Assembly (NCBI RefSeq): GCF_003202405.1
Contig: NZ_QJHL01000001.1
Coordinates: 2,170,001-2,234,000, forward strand
DNA length: 64,000 nt
From: Flavobacterium hydrophilum
Lineage (GTDB): Bacteria > Bacteroidota > Bacteroidia > Flavobacteriales > Flavobacteriaceae
Direction: 5' to 3'
Below the pieces are notes generated by a model. That model was not told the origin of the DNA. It saw only the letters and a program-made list of their open reading frames with translations, and did no database searches. This document shows, piece after piece, positions 36,156 through 45,338 of this stretch (the first letter of the stretch is position 1; every line of letters starts with the position of its first letter). The position numbers were made by a program, and so were the translations under genes.

Positions 36156-36460
36156 TGGAAAATTATACTAGTATCATTTTTATTCTGGCAATTGTAATAG
36201 GACTCTCCACATTTGCTGACAAATCAAAAATCCCCTATCCTATTCTTTTGGTTGTTGTCGGAATCGGAATTGGTTTTATTCCAACAATGGCTGAAATTGA
36301 AATCAATCCGGAGATTATCTTTCTTATATTTTTGCCTCCTTTATTATATGATGCTTCGTTTAATATTTCTCCGAAACATTTCAAAACCAATCTAAGCACA
36401 ATAAGTACACTTGCAATACCATTGGTTTTCTAACTACATTCTGGAAAGAAGAAAAAAAAT
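36155..36460 (+). pseudogene. Remnant of a CPA1-type Na+/H+ antiporter (N-terminal fragment)
   Basis: The frame encodes 92 residues that match the start of CPA1 sodium/proton antiporters: a first helix, DKSKIPYPILLVVVGIGIGF, then FLIFLPPLLYDASFNIS (the conserved LPPLLYDA motif) and ISTLAIPLVF, then stops. Intact members are about 500 residues or more. One missing base at about 36430 ends the frame: restoring a T gives PLVFLTTFWKEEKK and a stop, and LVFLTT is the expected continuation. So there is both a frameshift and a large internal or terminal loss. A functional transporter is not possible. Confidence 0.8.
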
Positions 36461-36552
36461 AATTAAAAAAAAATAAAATAATTTGTCCAATTTCAAAACT
36501 TCGATTGTTATTCCATTATAACAAACATTTATAAATATAAAATTTAAACAAA

Positions 36553-37005
36553 ATGGAAAATCGAATTAACATTCACGAAAAAGGACAAAACGCATTAAAA
36601 ACCCTTTACCCAATTGGCGGATATCTAAAAAATTCTCCTCTTGAATTAGCACTTTTAGAACTGGTTGTTTTCAGGGTTTCTCAAATCAATCAATGTGCGT
36701 ATTGTTTGGATATGCATTACAAAGATGCACGTGCCAAAGGCGAAACAGAACAAAGATTATACGGATTAAGTGCCTGGAGAGAAACTTCATATTACACTAA
36801 TCGGGAAAGAGCAGCATTTGCCTGGGCAGAAGCTTTAACCAAATGTGATGTCCCAGATTCAGTTTATAACGAAGCTGCAAAAGAATTTTCAGAACAAGAA
36901 TTAATTGATTTAACTTTAGCTATCACAAACATTAATACCTGGAATCGTATTAACCTTGCTTTTCCTAACGAGCCGGGAACTTACAAAGTGGGTCAATTTG
37001 GTTAA
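36553..37005 (+). CDS. Carboxymuconolactone decarboxylase (AhpD-like) family protein
   Basis: A 150-residue AhpD-like protein with the redox-type motif NQCAYCLDMHYKDAR: the CxxC pair and the downstream His are those of the alkylhydroperoxidase D core. ELVVFRVSQIN before it and AFAWAEALT after it complete the helical fold. Members act as small thiol peroxidases or scaffold proteins. It lies 31 bp upstream of a DGPF/YCII gene and then an ECF42-type sigma gene, a combination seen in many bacteria, so these three are probably one operon. The substrate is unknown. Confidence 0.88.
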   Translation: MENRINIHEKGQNALKTLYPIGGYLKNSPLELALLELVVFRVSQINQCAYCLDMHYKDARAKGETEQRLYGLSAWRETSYYTNRERAAFAWAEALTKCDVPDSVYNEAAKEFSEQELIDLTLAITNINTWNRINLAFPNEPGTYKVGQFG

Positions 37006-37036
37006 TATAAACTGATTTATAACTAAAAAAAACATC

Positions 37037-37387
37037 ATGAACGAATTTGTATTAATATTTCGCAGAGATTTCAGCACAAAAGAAACTCAGCCATCACCAC
37101 AGGAATTACAAGATTCATTAAAATTATGGCAGGACTGGCTGGGCGGAATTGCAGCGCAGGATAAACTCGCAAAACCTTTGCAACGCTGGGATGGCGAAGG
37201 AAAAATTGTAACTGCAAATAAAAGTGTCCTCAATGGTCCTTACGTAGAAATAAAAGAGTCTATTGGCGGATTGATTATGATAAAAGCAGCAGATTACGAT
37301 GAAGCTGTTAGAATTGCAAACGGGTGCCCAATATTAGATTTAGGAGGCAATGTCGAAATACGCATGGCCGTGACAGGAACCTATTAA
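37037..37387 (+). CDS. YCII/DGPF-domain protein
   Basis: A 116-residue protein of the YCII-related (DGPF) family: MNEFVLIFRRDF at the start, GPYVEIKESIGGLIMIKAAD as the DGPF-type segment (here NGPYVE), and EIRMAVTG near the end. These are ferredoxin-like-fold proteins with a proposed catalytic His/Asp, function unproven. The gene lies 35 bp before an ECF-type sigma factor gene, the conserved pairing that defines ECF42 sigma factors. Possible role: sensing or handling of a metabolite that the sigma factor answers to. Confidence 0.88.
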   Translation: MNEFVLIFRRDFSTKETQPSPQELQDSLKLWQDWLGGIAAQDKLAKPLQRWDGEGKIVTANKSVLNGPYVEIKESIGGLIMIKAADYDEAVRIANGCPILDLGGNVEIRMAVTGTY

Positions 37388-37422
37388 TTTTTAATTTTAT
37401 TTCCTGATTGCATTTTAAAATT

Positions 37423-38652
37423 ATGGAAGAAAGTCACCTTTTACCCAATTTATTCAGAACAGAGTATCGAAAAATAGTTTCGGTACTCTGTTATTTGTTT
37501 GGAATCGAAAATATCGAAATCGCCGAGGATATTACCAGCGACACCTTTCTGGCCGCAACCGAAACCTGGAGCATAAAAGGAATTCCTGAGAATCCAACAG
37601 CCTGGCTTTACACTGTGGCTAAAAACAAAACCAAAAATCTTTTAAAACGAGATGCTGTTTTCGAACAAAAACTTTCTGTCGAAATAAAACACACAGCAAA
37701 TAAATCAGAAGAAATTGAAATTGATTTATCAAACAAGAACATCAATGACAGCCAATTGGCCATGATATTTACAGTCTGTAATCCTATAAATTCTGCTGAA
37801 GCACAAATTGCTCTGGCGCTAAATTTATTATGCGGATTCGGAATTCAGGAAATATCAGATGCTTTTTTAACCAATAAAGAAGTCATTTACAAAAGAATCA
37901 ATCGCGCTAAAGAAAAACTCAAAGAAGCCAATATCAAAATTGAGCAGCCCACAATTACTGAAATCAATAATCGGTTAGAAACCGTTTTGACAACCTTGTA
38001 TTTATTGTTTTCTGAAGGATATTATTCAACTTCCCAAAATGCCATTCTCCGAAAAGATCTTTGTGCCGAAGCCATGCGTTTAACTTTTTTATTAATCGAA
38101 AATCCAACAACTAATTTGCCTGCCGCAAATGCTTTACTTTCGTTAATGTGTTTTCATAGTTCAAGATTTGACGCCAGAACAAACGAAAATGGTGAAACTA
38201 TTTTATATCAGGATCAGGATGAATCATTATGGAATCAGGAATTAATCGAAAAAGGCCAATATTATCTCGTTCAGGCTTCATCTGGAAATAAACTTTCAAA
38301 ATACCATCTGGAAGCCAGTATTGCCTATTGGCATACACAAAAGGAAGATACTGCCAAAAAATGGCAAAATATCCTCCAGCTGTATAATCATCTCCTTTTT
38401 TTAGAATATTCACCAATTGCAGCTTTAAACCGCACATTTGCTTTAGCTAAAACAAATGGAAAATGGGAAGCAATTATTGAAGCTGAAAAACTAAATCTTA
38501 CCGGAAATCCTTTTTATTACTCGTTGTTAGGCAATCTTTATACTGATATTGACAACAAAAAAGCGATTCAAAATTTTGAAAAAGCACTGCAGATTACCAA
38601 TTCTCCTGCAGATAAGGCTATTATAATCAAAAACATTAATTTGATTCAATAG
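37423..38652 (+). CDS. ECF42-type RNA polymerase sigma factor with C-terminal TPR-like extension
   Basis: I chose ATG 37423 (409 residues) over an upstream TTG. The N-terminal 170 residues hold sigma region 2 (YLFGIENIEIAEDITSDTFLAA, with ENPTAWLYTVAKNKTKNLLKR) and region 4 (IQEISDAFLTNKEVIYKRINRAKEKLK). The C-terminal 230 residues are helical repeats (for example LLFSEGYYST, GNLYTDIDNKKAIQNFEKALQ), as in ECF42 sigma factors, where this extension takes the place of an anti-sigma factor. The DGPF gene directly upstream is the usual partner. The regulon is unknown; oxidative or antibiotic stress is reported for relatives. Confidence 0.9.
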   Translation: MEESHLLPNLFRTEYRKIVSVLCYLFGIENIEIAEDITSDTFLAATETWSIKGIPENPTAWLYTVAKNKTKNLLKRDAVFEQKLSVEIKHTANKSEEIEIDLSNKNINDSQLAMIFTVCNPINSAEAQIALALNLLCGFGIQEISDAFLTNKEVIYKRINRAKEKLKEANIKIEQPTITEINNRLETVLTTLYLLFSEGYYSTSQNAILRKDLCAEAMRLTFLLIENPTTNLPAANALLSLMCFHSSRFDARTNENGETILYQDQDESLWNQELIEKGQYYLVQASSGNKLSKYHLEASIAYWHTQKEDTAKKWQNILQLYNHLLFLEYSPIAALNRTFALAKTNGKWEAIIEAEKLNLTGNPFYYSLLGNLYTDIDNKKAIQNFEKALQITNSPADKAIIIKNINLIQ

Positions 38653-38685
38653 AGAATAAAATTTAAGTATATTCGGTAAAAAAAC

Positions 38686-39072
38686 ATGAACGAAAAATAC
38701 CCTTTTGTACTCGAAAGAATTCAATCAATTTTAATTGACTCTGTTTTAATAATAGCCTGCATGATTATTTTTTCGGATATTTTATCTAATTTCAAAAATG
38801 TCCCGGATTGGTTAAGAGCGATTTTATTGATAGCATTGTTTTTATACGAACCTATTATGACCACTTTTGGCGGAACAATCGGTAATAATATAAAAAAAAT
38901 CAGAGTCCGTAAAAACTCTAACGAGAACGAATCGATTAATATTTTTCAGGCTTTAGTTCGTTACACCTTTAAATTATTATTTGGCTGGCTTTCTTTTATA
39001 AGTATTTTTTCCAGCACAAAAAAAAGAGCTATTCACGATATTTTAAGTGGAACTGTAATGATAAAAGTCTAA
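38686..39072 (+). CDS. RDD family membrane protein
   Basis: A 128-residue protein with an N-terminal signature FVLERIQSILIDSVLIIACM (the Arg-Asp of the RDD family), a second membrane segment AILLIALFLYEPIMTTF, then GGTIGNNIKKIRV, and a third segment before HDILSGTVMIKV. RDD proteins have three conserved membrane spans and mostly unknown functions; some have transporter-like activity. The gene follows the sigma factor by 33 bp and might be its last cistron. No partner is evident. Confidence 0.83.
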   Translation: MNEKYPFVLERIQSILIDSVLIIACMIIFSDILSNFKNVPDWLRAILLIALFLYEPIMTTFGGTIGNNIKKIRVRKNSNENESINIFQALVRYTFKLLFGWLSFISIFSSTKKRAIHDILSGTVMIKV

Positions 39073-39288
39073 CGATAAAAAAGATAAGTAAATATATAAG
39101 TGTTCCGAAAATCAACAAGCTTTTAGATTTATTCCAAACACAATCAATAAAATTTAATATGCACGCATTGTTTTTATAACCGTCTTTCACATTTTTATTC
39201 GTAATTTCGATTTTTAAAATAGACTAATTATTTTAAAGGCAAAATCTCTAAAAAATAATCCTGTCAAAAAAATTAAAACACAATAAAA

Positions 39289-39726
39289 ATGTCTTCATTT
39301 ATAAAAGAAATATCTTTTCGCTGGTCAGATCTTGATCCAAATTTTCATGTTCGTCACAGTGCTTATTACGATTTTGGTGCTCAGCATCGTATTGAAATCC
39401 TAAATGAATTAGGTTTAACTTTAAGAGTAATGCAGGAACAAAGTTTTGGACCTGTTTTATTTAGGGAAGAATGTGTATTCAGAAAAGAATTAAAACTTTC
39501 GGATAAAATATTTATTCATACCAAAACATCCAAAATGAAAGCTGATGCTTCGCGCTGGTCTATCATTCACGAATTCCGCAGAGAAGACGATACACTTTGT
39601 GCCACAATAACTGTTGATGGTGCCTGGATGGATACAAAACTTAGAAAATTAGCTTCTCCAACTCCTGAGATTGCTGTTGAAGCGTTGAGCATTTTCCCAA
39701 AAAGCGATGATTTCATAGGACTTTAA
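39289..39726 (+). CDS. Acyl-CoA thioesterase, hotdog fold
   Basis: A 145-residue single hotdog domain of the 4HBT/YbgC type: FRWSDLDPNFHVRHSAYYDF, where Asp (in SDLDPNFH) is the usual catalytic residue, then the conserved helix and ECVFRKELKLSDKI, and the second strand set DTLCATITVDGAWMD. It hydrolyses acyl-CoA thioesters; the chain type is unknown. The gene is monocistronic, with a 216-bp upstream gap in which I see no feature and an intrinsic terminator behind it. Confidence 0.88.
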   Translation: MSSFIKEISFRWSDLDPNFHVRHSAYYDFGAQHRIEILNELGLTLRVMQEQSFGPVLFREECVFRKELKLSDKIFIHTKTSKMKADASRWSIIHEFRREDDTLCATITVDGAWMDTKLRKLASPTPEIAVEALSIFPKSDDFIGL

Positions 39727-39752
39727 AATAAATTGAATTCGCTGTAAATTAT

Positions 39753-39787
39753 AAAAACCGTTACAAATCAATGTAACGGTTTTTTTT
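39753..39787 (+). terminator. Intrinsic terminator behind the thioesterase gene
   Basis: AACCGTTACA, a 5-6-nt loop and TGTAACGGTT form a stem of about 10 bp followed by eight T. It also has an A-run on the left, so it may serve the convergent pectate lyase gene as well. Confidence 0.85.
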
Positions 39788-39805
39788 CGGTAAAGCTGGT
39801 TTGTA

Positions 39806-42800
39806 TTATTCTGCTACAATTTTGTAATTGCTGTTTAAATTTTCTCCCGATACATTTAATATATAAAGTCCTGATACTTTTTTATTTGCAATGTTTAATT
39901 TAAAAACGCCATTTCCGTCAGATGAAATTTTTTCCTTAACAATAATTTTTCCAGTTACATCGCTTAATGTTGCTGTAACGTATGATTCTTTATAATTTGG
40001 AATACTGATAAAAATCTGTTCTTTTACCGGATTAGGATATACAGTACCACTAACTTTATTTTGGGTAAATTTATCATTATTTAATAATGCCTGATTGTAC
40101 AACTGTGTTATCTCTGTTGCATTTAATGCATAATTAAATATTTTGAGTTCGTCAAATAAACCTTTGTAAGGTGCCGGAGTAGTATTGGCAAACAGCTCAA
40201 GAGCCCCGATATTTCCAATCACTAAATCTGTTGGCTCTCCAATACCCACAGCTGTTCCTGTTGCATCAGCCTTTTCATTGGTAAAAACCCCATTCGTATA
40301 TATTCTTAATTTGGATGCCGTAACATCTCTCATAATAATCACATTTACCCAATTTCCGGTATAATAACTGGTTGCTGCTAATGATGATGCAAGTTCGGTT
40401 TTTGTTTTATCATCATCTATCGCAAAACGCAATTGATTACTCTTTATTTCTACATTGAATCTTCTTCCTGTTGCGCCTGTCGTCGTATTCTTTGTCATCG
40501 ACCCTTTGCATAATATATATGAGCTCAATGTCGAACCTGCGGGTATTAAACTGGCATCAGCTTTCATCCAAAATGAAACAGTAAAAGAATTTTTATCAAA
40601 TAAAATATTATCCTGATTAGGAACGCTTACCATGAGTTTATTAGGCGTTAATGTTGCAAAATCTATGGCCTTGTTCTCTTTTCCGGCTACTCTGACATTA
40701 CTATTATCGAAAGCTGCATCTAATTGTCCATTGTTTGCATAGCCTGAAATATCTTCAATTTGCTGACCTTCTCCAGCTGTTTCCTTAAACGGCCAATGAC
40801 CAACAAGTTCCGGTGTCAGTGCACGGAAATTCCATACATCGCCTATTATCGTTCCTTTAGCATTAGAAGCATCAATCCTCCAATAATAAGTTACTGCCGG
40901 GTTTAATCCTGTAAGTTGATAGGATGGGGCAGCTACATAAGCAACATCAGCCAGCTTAGCTAAATTTAAAGGATCAGTACCAAAATAAACAGCATAAGTT
41001 GTTGTATTTGTGCTTCCACTCCATTTCAGTGTTAAATTCCCACTTGTCAACTGAATGTTTGTAAGTCCTGTAGCCGGATTAGGTGCAGATGCTTTAACTG
41101 GAGCTGACGGAATTGGCGGTGTAGTTATCGATCCTGTTTCATATACTGATGATTCTGTGCTGTTTTTTGCTTTAACTCGATAATAATATTGCGTATTTGG
41201 AAGCAAACCTGAGTCATTATAACTTGTAATATTTGCCCCAAGGGTAGCGATTACATTAAAAACAGTACCGTTATCTGAACGTTCTACGATAAAATTATCC
41301 TCATTAGTTGCACCGTCAATCCAGTTAACAGTCAAAGAACTCGATGGCGGAACTTCAGTAGAAACCACATTAGTAAAATTCACGTTTGATGGCGGAATAA
41401 CAAAATCGGTTGGAGTTGTATTGGTTAATCCGTTAATATAAACTTCAATATTCAGGTAAGGGGCATTTGTTGTGCTTACTGCCAAAGCATCTGCCGTATT
41501 TTTATCTAATCCGTTGGCGTCTTCCCATGCATCAGGCATACCATCGCTATCAGCATCCAAAGAAGCAGGAGCACCATAAACATGTCCTGCACCATTATTG
41601 ATAAAACCAAATTGTTTTGCAAAACTGGCTCTGTCATACATATAAGTAGCTACTGTTCCTTTTGACATCAGGTCAGAAATCATCAAATTATCAACCTGAT
41701 CACGTCTTGGATATGAAGCTCCCACGCTTGCCACGATTTTATCATAAGCATCCTGAGCTGTCAACGTTGGGGTTTTCATTGGATAATCATAAGGTGTTGG
41801 CAAAAGAGTTGCGACATCTCCGGTAGGATACCCTGTTAAGTCGTAAGGAACCAGTGTCCCATTTAACACACCATCTTTATTATTATCAAAATAATTGCCC
41901 GCACCATATAAAGAGAAATTATCGTTCCCGCGATTAAAAGGTGACGAAACTGTAGCACTTGTATTTGGTCCTCCTATAAAATAATTATTAATAATGTTAA
42001 CATCTGAGCCTCCTGCAGAATCTCCACCCATAATGTAGGCATCTCCAGATTCAGTATGTCCGTAAGTATTTCCATAATTACCCCAATTGTAAACCACATT
42101 GTTTACAAACTCATTAATCCCTTTTATTTTATTGTTTCGTGTTTTATTACCGATGTATAAATTTCCAATTAAACTTATCTTACCTCCATTTGACGGCTGC
42201 ATTAATCCTCCTGCTGAGTGATTGTGACGGTGCAGACCATGACCTATAATACAATTCTGAAGAGTTATATTATCAGGACTAATCCCTTTATTATCCCAGT
42301 TGATAGAAAATACTTCATCTGTTCCCCAGGTAAAAGTCATGTGATCCAAAATAATGTTTGCACCATTTGATATACCTGATGCATCTTGACCTTGAGTGTT
42401 ATCCCCATAACGAACACGAAGATAGCGTCCTATCGTGTTACTGGATCCGGAAAAGGATACTTTACCAAGAATCACCACCCCTTCACCGGGAGCTGTATGT
42501 CCAGCAATTGTAGTGTTGGCTGCTACTGCAATGGCCGAGGATAGATTTATGATACCTCCTACTTTAAATATTACAAATCTTCCTTGCTGACTAACAGCAT
42601 CACGAAATGAACCCGGGCCGCTGTCATTTAAATTGGTAACTAAATAGATTTGAGGATTTGCTGCACCTCTTGCACCAGTGGTAAATCTTCCAAAACCCGT
42701 AGCTTCCGGAAATGCCAGTGTCTGGGCTTTTAAATCACTGACAGTGGTGATTAATCCACAGACCATAAAAACTTTAAGCACACGCTTAAATGTTAAGGTA

Positions 42801-42811
42801 ATTTTTTTCAT
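39806..42811 (-). CDS. Secreted pectate lyase with two fibronectin III domains, LamG domain and T9SS sorting tail
   Basis: A 1001-residue extracellular enzyme. The signal peptide (ending VSDLKAQ) is followed by a PL1-type right-handed beta-helix (about 35-440; VTNLNDSGPGSFRDAVSQ, GGIINL, LDHMTFTWGTDEVFS, HNHSAGGLM), then a Ca-type DADSDGMPDAWEDANGLD repeat, two fibronectin III domains (about 465-650), a LamG domain (about 660-900) and a C-terminal type IX secretion tail (VYPNPVKEQIFISIPNY...GLYILNVSG, basic end). It would cleave pectin outside the cell and be anchored or released by the T9SS. The gene is monocistronic, and no pectin-specific SusCD lies in this window. Confidence 0.9.
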   Translation of the reverse strand: MKKITLTFKRVLKVFMVCGLITTVSDLKAQTLAFPEATGFGRFTTGARGAANPQIYLVTNLNDSGPGSFRDAVSQQGRFVIFKVGGIINLSSAIAVAANTTIAGHTAPGEGVVILGKVSFSGSSNTIGRYLRVRYGDNTQGQDASGISNGANIILDHMTFTWGTDEVFSINWDNKGISPDNITLQNCIIGHGLHRHNHSAGGLMQPSNGGKISLIGNLYIGNKTRNNKIKGINEFVNNVVYNWGNYGNTYGHTESGDAYIMGGDSAGGSDVNIINNYFIGGPNTSATVSSPFNRGNDNFSLYGAGNYFDNNKDGVLNGTLVPYDLTGYPTGDVATLLPTPYDYPMKTPTLTAQDAYDKIVASVGASYPRRDQVDNLMISDLMSKGTVATYMYDRASFAKQFGFINNGAGHVYGAPASLDADSDGMPDAWEDANGLDKNTADALAVSTTNAPYLNIEVYINGLTNTTPTDFVIPPSNVNFTNVVSTEVPPSSSLTVNWIDGATNEDNFIVERSDNGTVFNVIATLGANITSYNDSGLLPNTQYYYRVKAKNSTESSVYETGSITTPPIPSAPVKASAPNPATGLTNIQLTSGNLTLKWSGSTNTTTYAVYFGTDPLNLAKLADVAYVAAPSYQLTGLNPAVTYYWRIDASNAKGTIIGDVWNFRALTPELVGHWPFKETAGEGQQIEDISGYANNGQLDAAFDNSNVRVAGKENKAIDFATLTPNKLMVSVPNQDNILFDKNSFTVSFWMKADASLIPAGSTLSSYILCKGSMTKNTTTGATGRRFNVEIKSNQLRFAIDDDKTKTELASSLAATSYYTGNWVNVIIMRDVTASKLRIYTNGVFTNEKADATGTAVGIGEPTDLVIGNIGALELFANTTPAPYKGLFDELKIFNYALNATEITQLYNQALLNNDKFTQNKVSGTVYPNPVKEQIFISIPNYKESYVTATLSDVTGKIIVKEKISSDGNGVFKLNIANKKVSGLYILNVSGENLNSNYKIVAE

Positions 42812-43042
42812 AAATTGGTTAAATTGGTTAAATAGTTATACCTAATTTAGTTAGAAGCTATTGAGAGTCTGTCCTGTTCCATCCTGTATCCTCCTATCGG
42901 CCGATCAATTATTTAGTTTTTTCTCAAAAAAGAAGAATCTTTCCTACAGAATTAATTTTCTGATAACTTTAAGATTTTATGTTTTGCTTTTAAAACCGTA
43001 AGCTTTAATTTTATGAGTATTCCAAATCAATGCCATTCACAA

Positions 43043-44035
43043 ATGAAAAAAATAAAACTTATACTACTCTTGCTTCCTTTTTTTTGTTTCTCCCAGCAGG
43101 AAAAAATAAAATCACTGGATATTAATCTTACCAATTATGAATATCCGTTTCCGGTAAAGTTTTTCGAAGTGAATAATCAGCGCCAGCTTTTTAAAATGGC
43201 CTATATGGATATAATTCCTGCTAATTACAACAACAGAAACATTGTACTCTTACACGGCAAAAATTTCAACGGAGCGTATTGGGAGACTACAATAAAATCC
43301 CTTATAAAAGAAGGATTCCGGGTTATTGTACCAGATCAGATTGGTTTTGGAAAATCATCAAAACCGGATAATTTTCAATATACTTTTCAGCAATTTGCCG
43401 AGAATACGAAAAAATTACTGGATCATTTAGGAATTCAAAAAACAGCCATTTTAGGACATTCTATGGGTGGAATGTTAGCCACAAGATTTACCCTAATGTA
43501 TCCAGAAACTGCTGAAAAATTGGTTCTGGAAAATCCAATTGGCTTAGAAGACTGGAAACTAGTTGTTCCGTATCAACCAGTAGATTCATGGTACGAAAGT
43601 GAATTAAAACAAAACTACGAAGCCATTAAAAAATACCAAATGGCGAATTATTATGACGGAAAATGGAATGCAGATTTCCAAAAATGGGCTGAACTTGGAG
43701 CCGGATGGACAACTGCACCAAACTATAATATTGTGGCATGGAATTCGGCTTTGATGTACGATATGATTTTTACCCAACCGGTTTTATACGAATTTAAAAA
43801 CATCAAAAGTCCGACTCTTTTAATCATCGGAACCAGAGATAAAACAGCTTTAGGAAAGCAATTAGTTCCTGAAGAAATTAAAAAAACATTAGGCAATTAT
43901 GCTGAGTTGGGAAAGAAAACCCAAAAAACGATTCCGAATTCAAAATTAGTGGAAATTCCAAATACCGGACATTTACCACATATCGAATCTTTTGATCAAT
44001 TTATAAAGCCATTAATTGTATTTTTGAAACAATAA
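43043..44035 (+). CDS. Secreted alpha/beta hydrolase
   Basis: I chose ATG 43043 (330 residues) because it starts a signal peptide, MKKIKLILLLLPFFCFSQ; the upstream ATG at 43013 would mask it. The fold shows NIVLLHGKNFNGAYWE (oxyanion region), VPDQIGFGKSSKP, the nucleophile elbow LGHSMGGML, the acid strand LLIIGTRDKTALG and the final His in NTGHLPHIESF. It should be an extracytoplasmic esterase or lipase-like hydrolase; substrate unknown. Three plus-strand genes with gaps of 22, 18 and 21 bp follow, likely one operon. Confidence 0.88.
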   Translation: MKKIKLILLLLPFFCFSQQEKIKSLDINLTNYEYPFPVKFFEVNNQRQLFKMAYMDIIPANYNNRNIVLLHGKNFNGAYWETTIKSLIKEGFRVIVPDQIGFGKSSKPDNFQYTFQQFAENTKKLLDHLGIQKTAILGHSMGGMLATRFTLMYPETAEKLVLENPIGLEDWKLVVPYQPVDSWYESELKQNYEAIKKYQMANYYDGKWNADFQKWAELGAGWTTAPNYNIVAWNSALMYDMIFTQPVLYEFKNIKSPTLLIIGTRDKTALGKQLVPEEIKKTLGNYAELGKKTQKTIPNSKLVEIPNTGHLPHIESFDQFIKPLIVFLKQ

Positions 44036-44057
44036 AGTTAACCTTAAATCAAATTTT

Positions 44058-44447
44058 ATGTTTACAATCGAACAAATAAAAGAAGCGCATGCCAAAGTAA
44101 AGAGCGGTGCTGATTTTCCAAATTATATACAGGATTTAATTATTTTAGGCGTGAAAGGTTACGATACCTTCGTAAATGACGGTCATGTGGAATATTATGG
44201 TGTAAATAATTATTCTGTGATTTCAGAAGAAAAATACCCTGAAATAAAAGTTGAAGATACAGCCAACAAAGAACGTTTTATAGAATTTCTGGTAGCACAT
44301 CAGGATGGCCAGACCGATTATATTACATTTTGCAATCACTCCGGACAGTGCGGAATCGCAAAATGGCGCGTGGATATCATGGAAATGACCTGTACCTATT
44401 TTGACAAATCAGGTAATGAAATATTGATTGAAAAAATTCCGGGTTAA
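44058..44447 (+). CDS. DUF1398 family protein
   Basis: A 129-residue protein of the DUF1398 type (related to E. coli YbcV, often mislabelled phage envelope protein). It begins FTIEQIKEAHAKVKSGADFPNYIQDL and contains YDTFVNDGHVEYYG and TDYITFCNHSGQCGIAKWRVD, which are the conserved blocks. It has no signal peptide. The role is unknown, possibly small-molecule or nucleotide binding. It sits within the hydrolase-to-ModF-like cluster, 22 bp after the hydrolase. Confidence 0.83.
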   Translation: MFTIEQIKEAHAKVKSGADFPNYIQDLIILGVKGYDTFVNDGHVEYYGVNNYSVISEEKYPEIKVEDTANKERFIEFLVAHQDGQTDYITFCNHSGQCGIAKWRVDIMEMTCTYFDKSGNEILIEKIPG

Positions 44448-44465
44448 TTTTTAGAACGAAATCAG

Positions 44466-45317
44466 ATGTCGCAAAATTGGTCTCCCATAATAAATCCCGA
44501 AGAATTACTTCAGCTAAAAAATTCAACTGAAATCATATTCGTTGATGCCAGAGCTGGACTCAATACCAAAGAAAATTATAAAAATGGACATTTAAAAGAT
44601 GCCCGCTATATCGATTTAAACCACGATTTAGCTACTCCGGACTGCAACCCTGCAAACGGTGGCAGACACCCATTGCCTTCATTAGAAAAATTTTCTGAAG
44701 TGCTGTCAAAACTAGGTATTACGACAAAAAATCATGTTATTATTTATGATGACAAAAACGGTTCGAACGCTGCATCAAGATTTTGGTGGATGCTAAAAGC
44801 AGTTGGTCATGAAAAAGTACAGGTTTTAAATGGCGGTTTTCAGGCGGCAATAAAAACTGGTTTCCCTGTAAGTTCAGGAACAGAAAGTTTTGACACAGCT
44901 GAAAAATATCCTGTTACAGACTGGCAGCTCCCTTTAGCAAATAGTAAAGAAGTAGATCAAGCCCGAAAAAATCCTGAAAATATCGTTATTGACGTAAGAG
45001 ATAAAAACCGGTTTGACGGCCATACGGAACCACTTGATCTAATTGCTGGTCATATTCCGGGAGCTATTAATGTGCCGTTTAGCGAAAATTTAGACGAAAA
45101 TGGTTTGTATCTTTCTTCTGAAAAATTGGCAGAAAAATATGCTGAAATTTTAGGCAACATAAAACCAGAAAATGTAATCGTTCATTGCGGCTCTGGTGTT
45201 ACAGCCTGTCATACCTTATTAGCAATGGATTATGCAGGAATTCCGATTCCACAGCTTTATGTTGGTTCCTGGAGCGAATGGTCCCGAAATAATTTACCAA
45301 TGAACACTAAAAAATAA
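44466..45317 (+). CDS. Sulfurtransferase (thiosulfate/3-mercaptopyruvate type)
   Basis: A 283-residue two-rhodanese-domain protein. The N-terminal domain (about 12-130) has no cysteine at the active-site position and is structural; the C-terminal domain (about 155-280) carries the active loop IVHCGSGVTACH with Cys241. The CGSGVTA loop is the type found in mercaptopyruvate or thiosulfate sulfurtransferases. RHPLPSLEKF is the usual inter-domain motif. It moves a sulfane sulfur from a donor to a thiol or cyanide in the cytoplasm. It lies 18 bp after the DUF1398 gene. Confidence 0.92.
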   Translation: MSQNWSPIINPEELLQLKNSTEIIFVDARAGLNTKENYKNGHLKDARYIDLNHDLATPDCNPANGGRHPLPSLEKFSEVLSKLGITTKNHVIIYDDKNGSNAASRFWWMLKAVGHEKVQVLNGGFQAAIKTGFPVSSGTESFDTAEKYPVTDWQLPLANSKEVDQARKNPENIVIDVRDKNRFDGHTEPLDLIAGHIPGAINVPFSENLDENGLYLSSEKLAEKYAEILGNIKPENVIVHCGSGVTACHTLLAMDYAGIPIPQLYVGSWSEWSRNNLPMNTKK

Positions 45318-45338
45318 TATCCTTTCAAGAAATACATA

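Noticed and set aside
44058..44447. Possible prophage trace, since DUF1398 proteins are often called phage envelope proteins
   Set aside because: There are no other phage genes around, and the label is a historic annotation; it is a normal chromosomal family.
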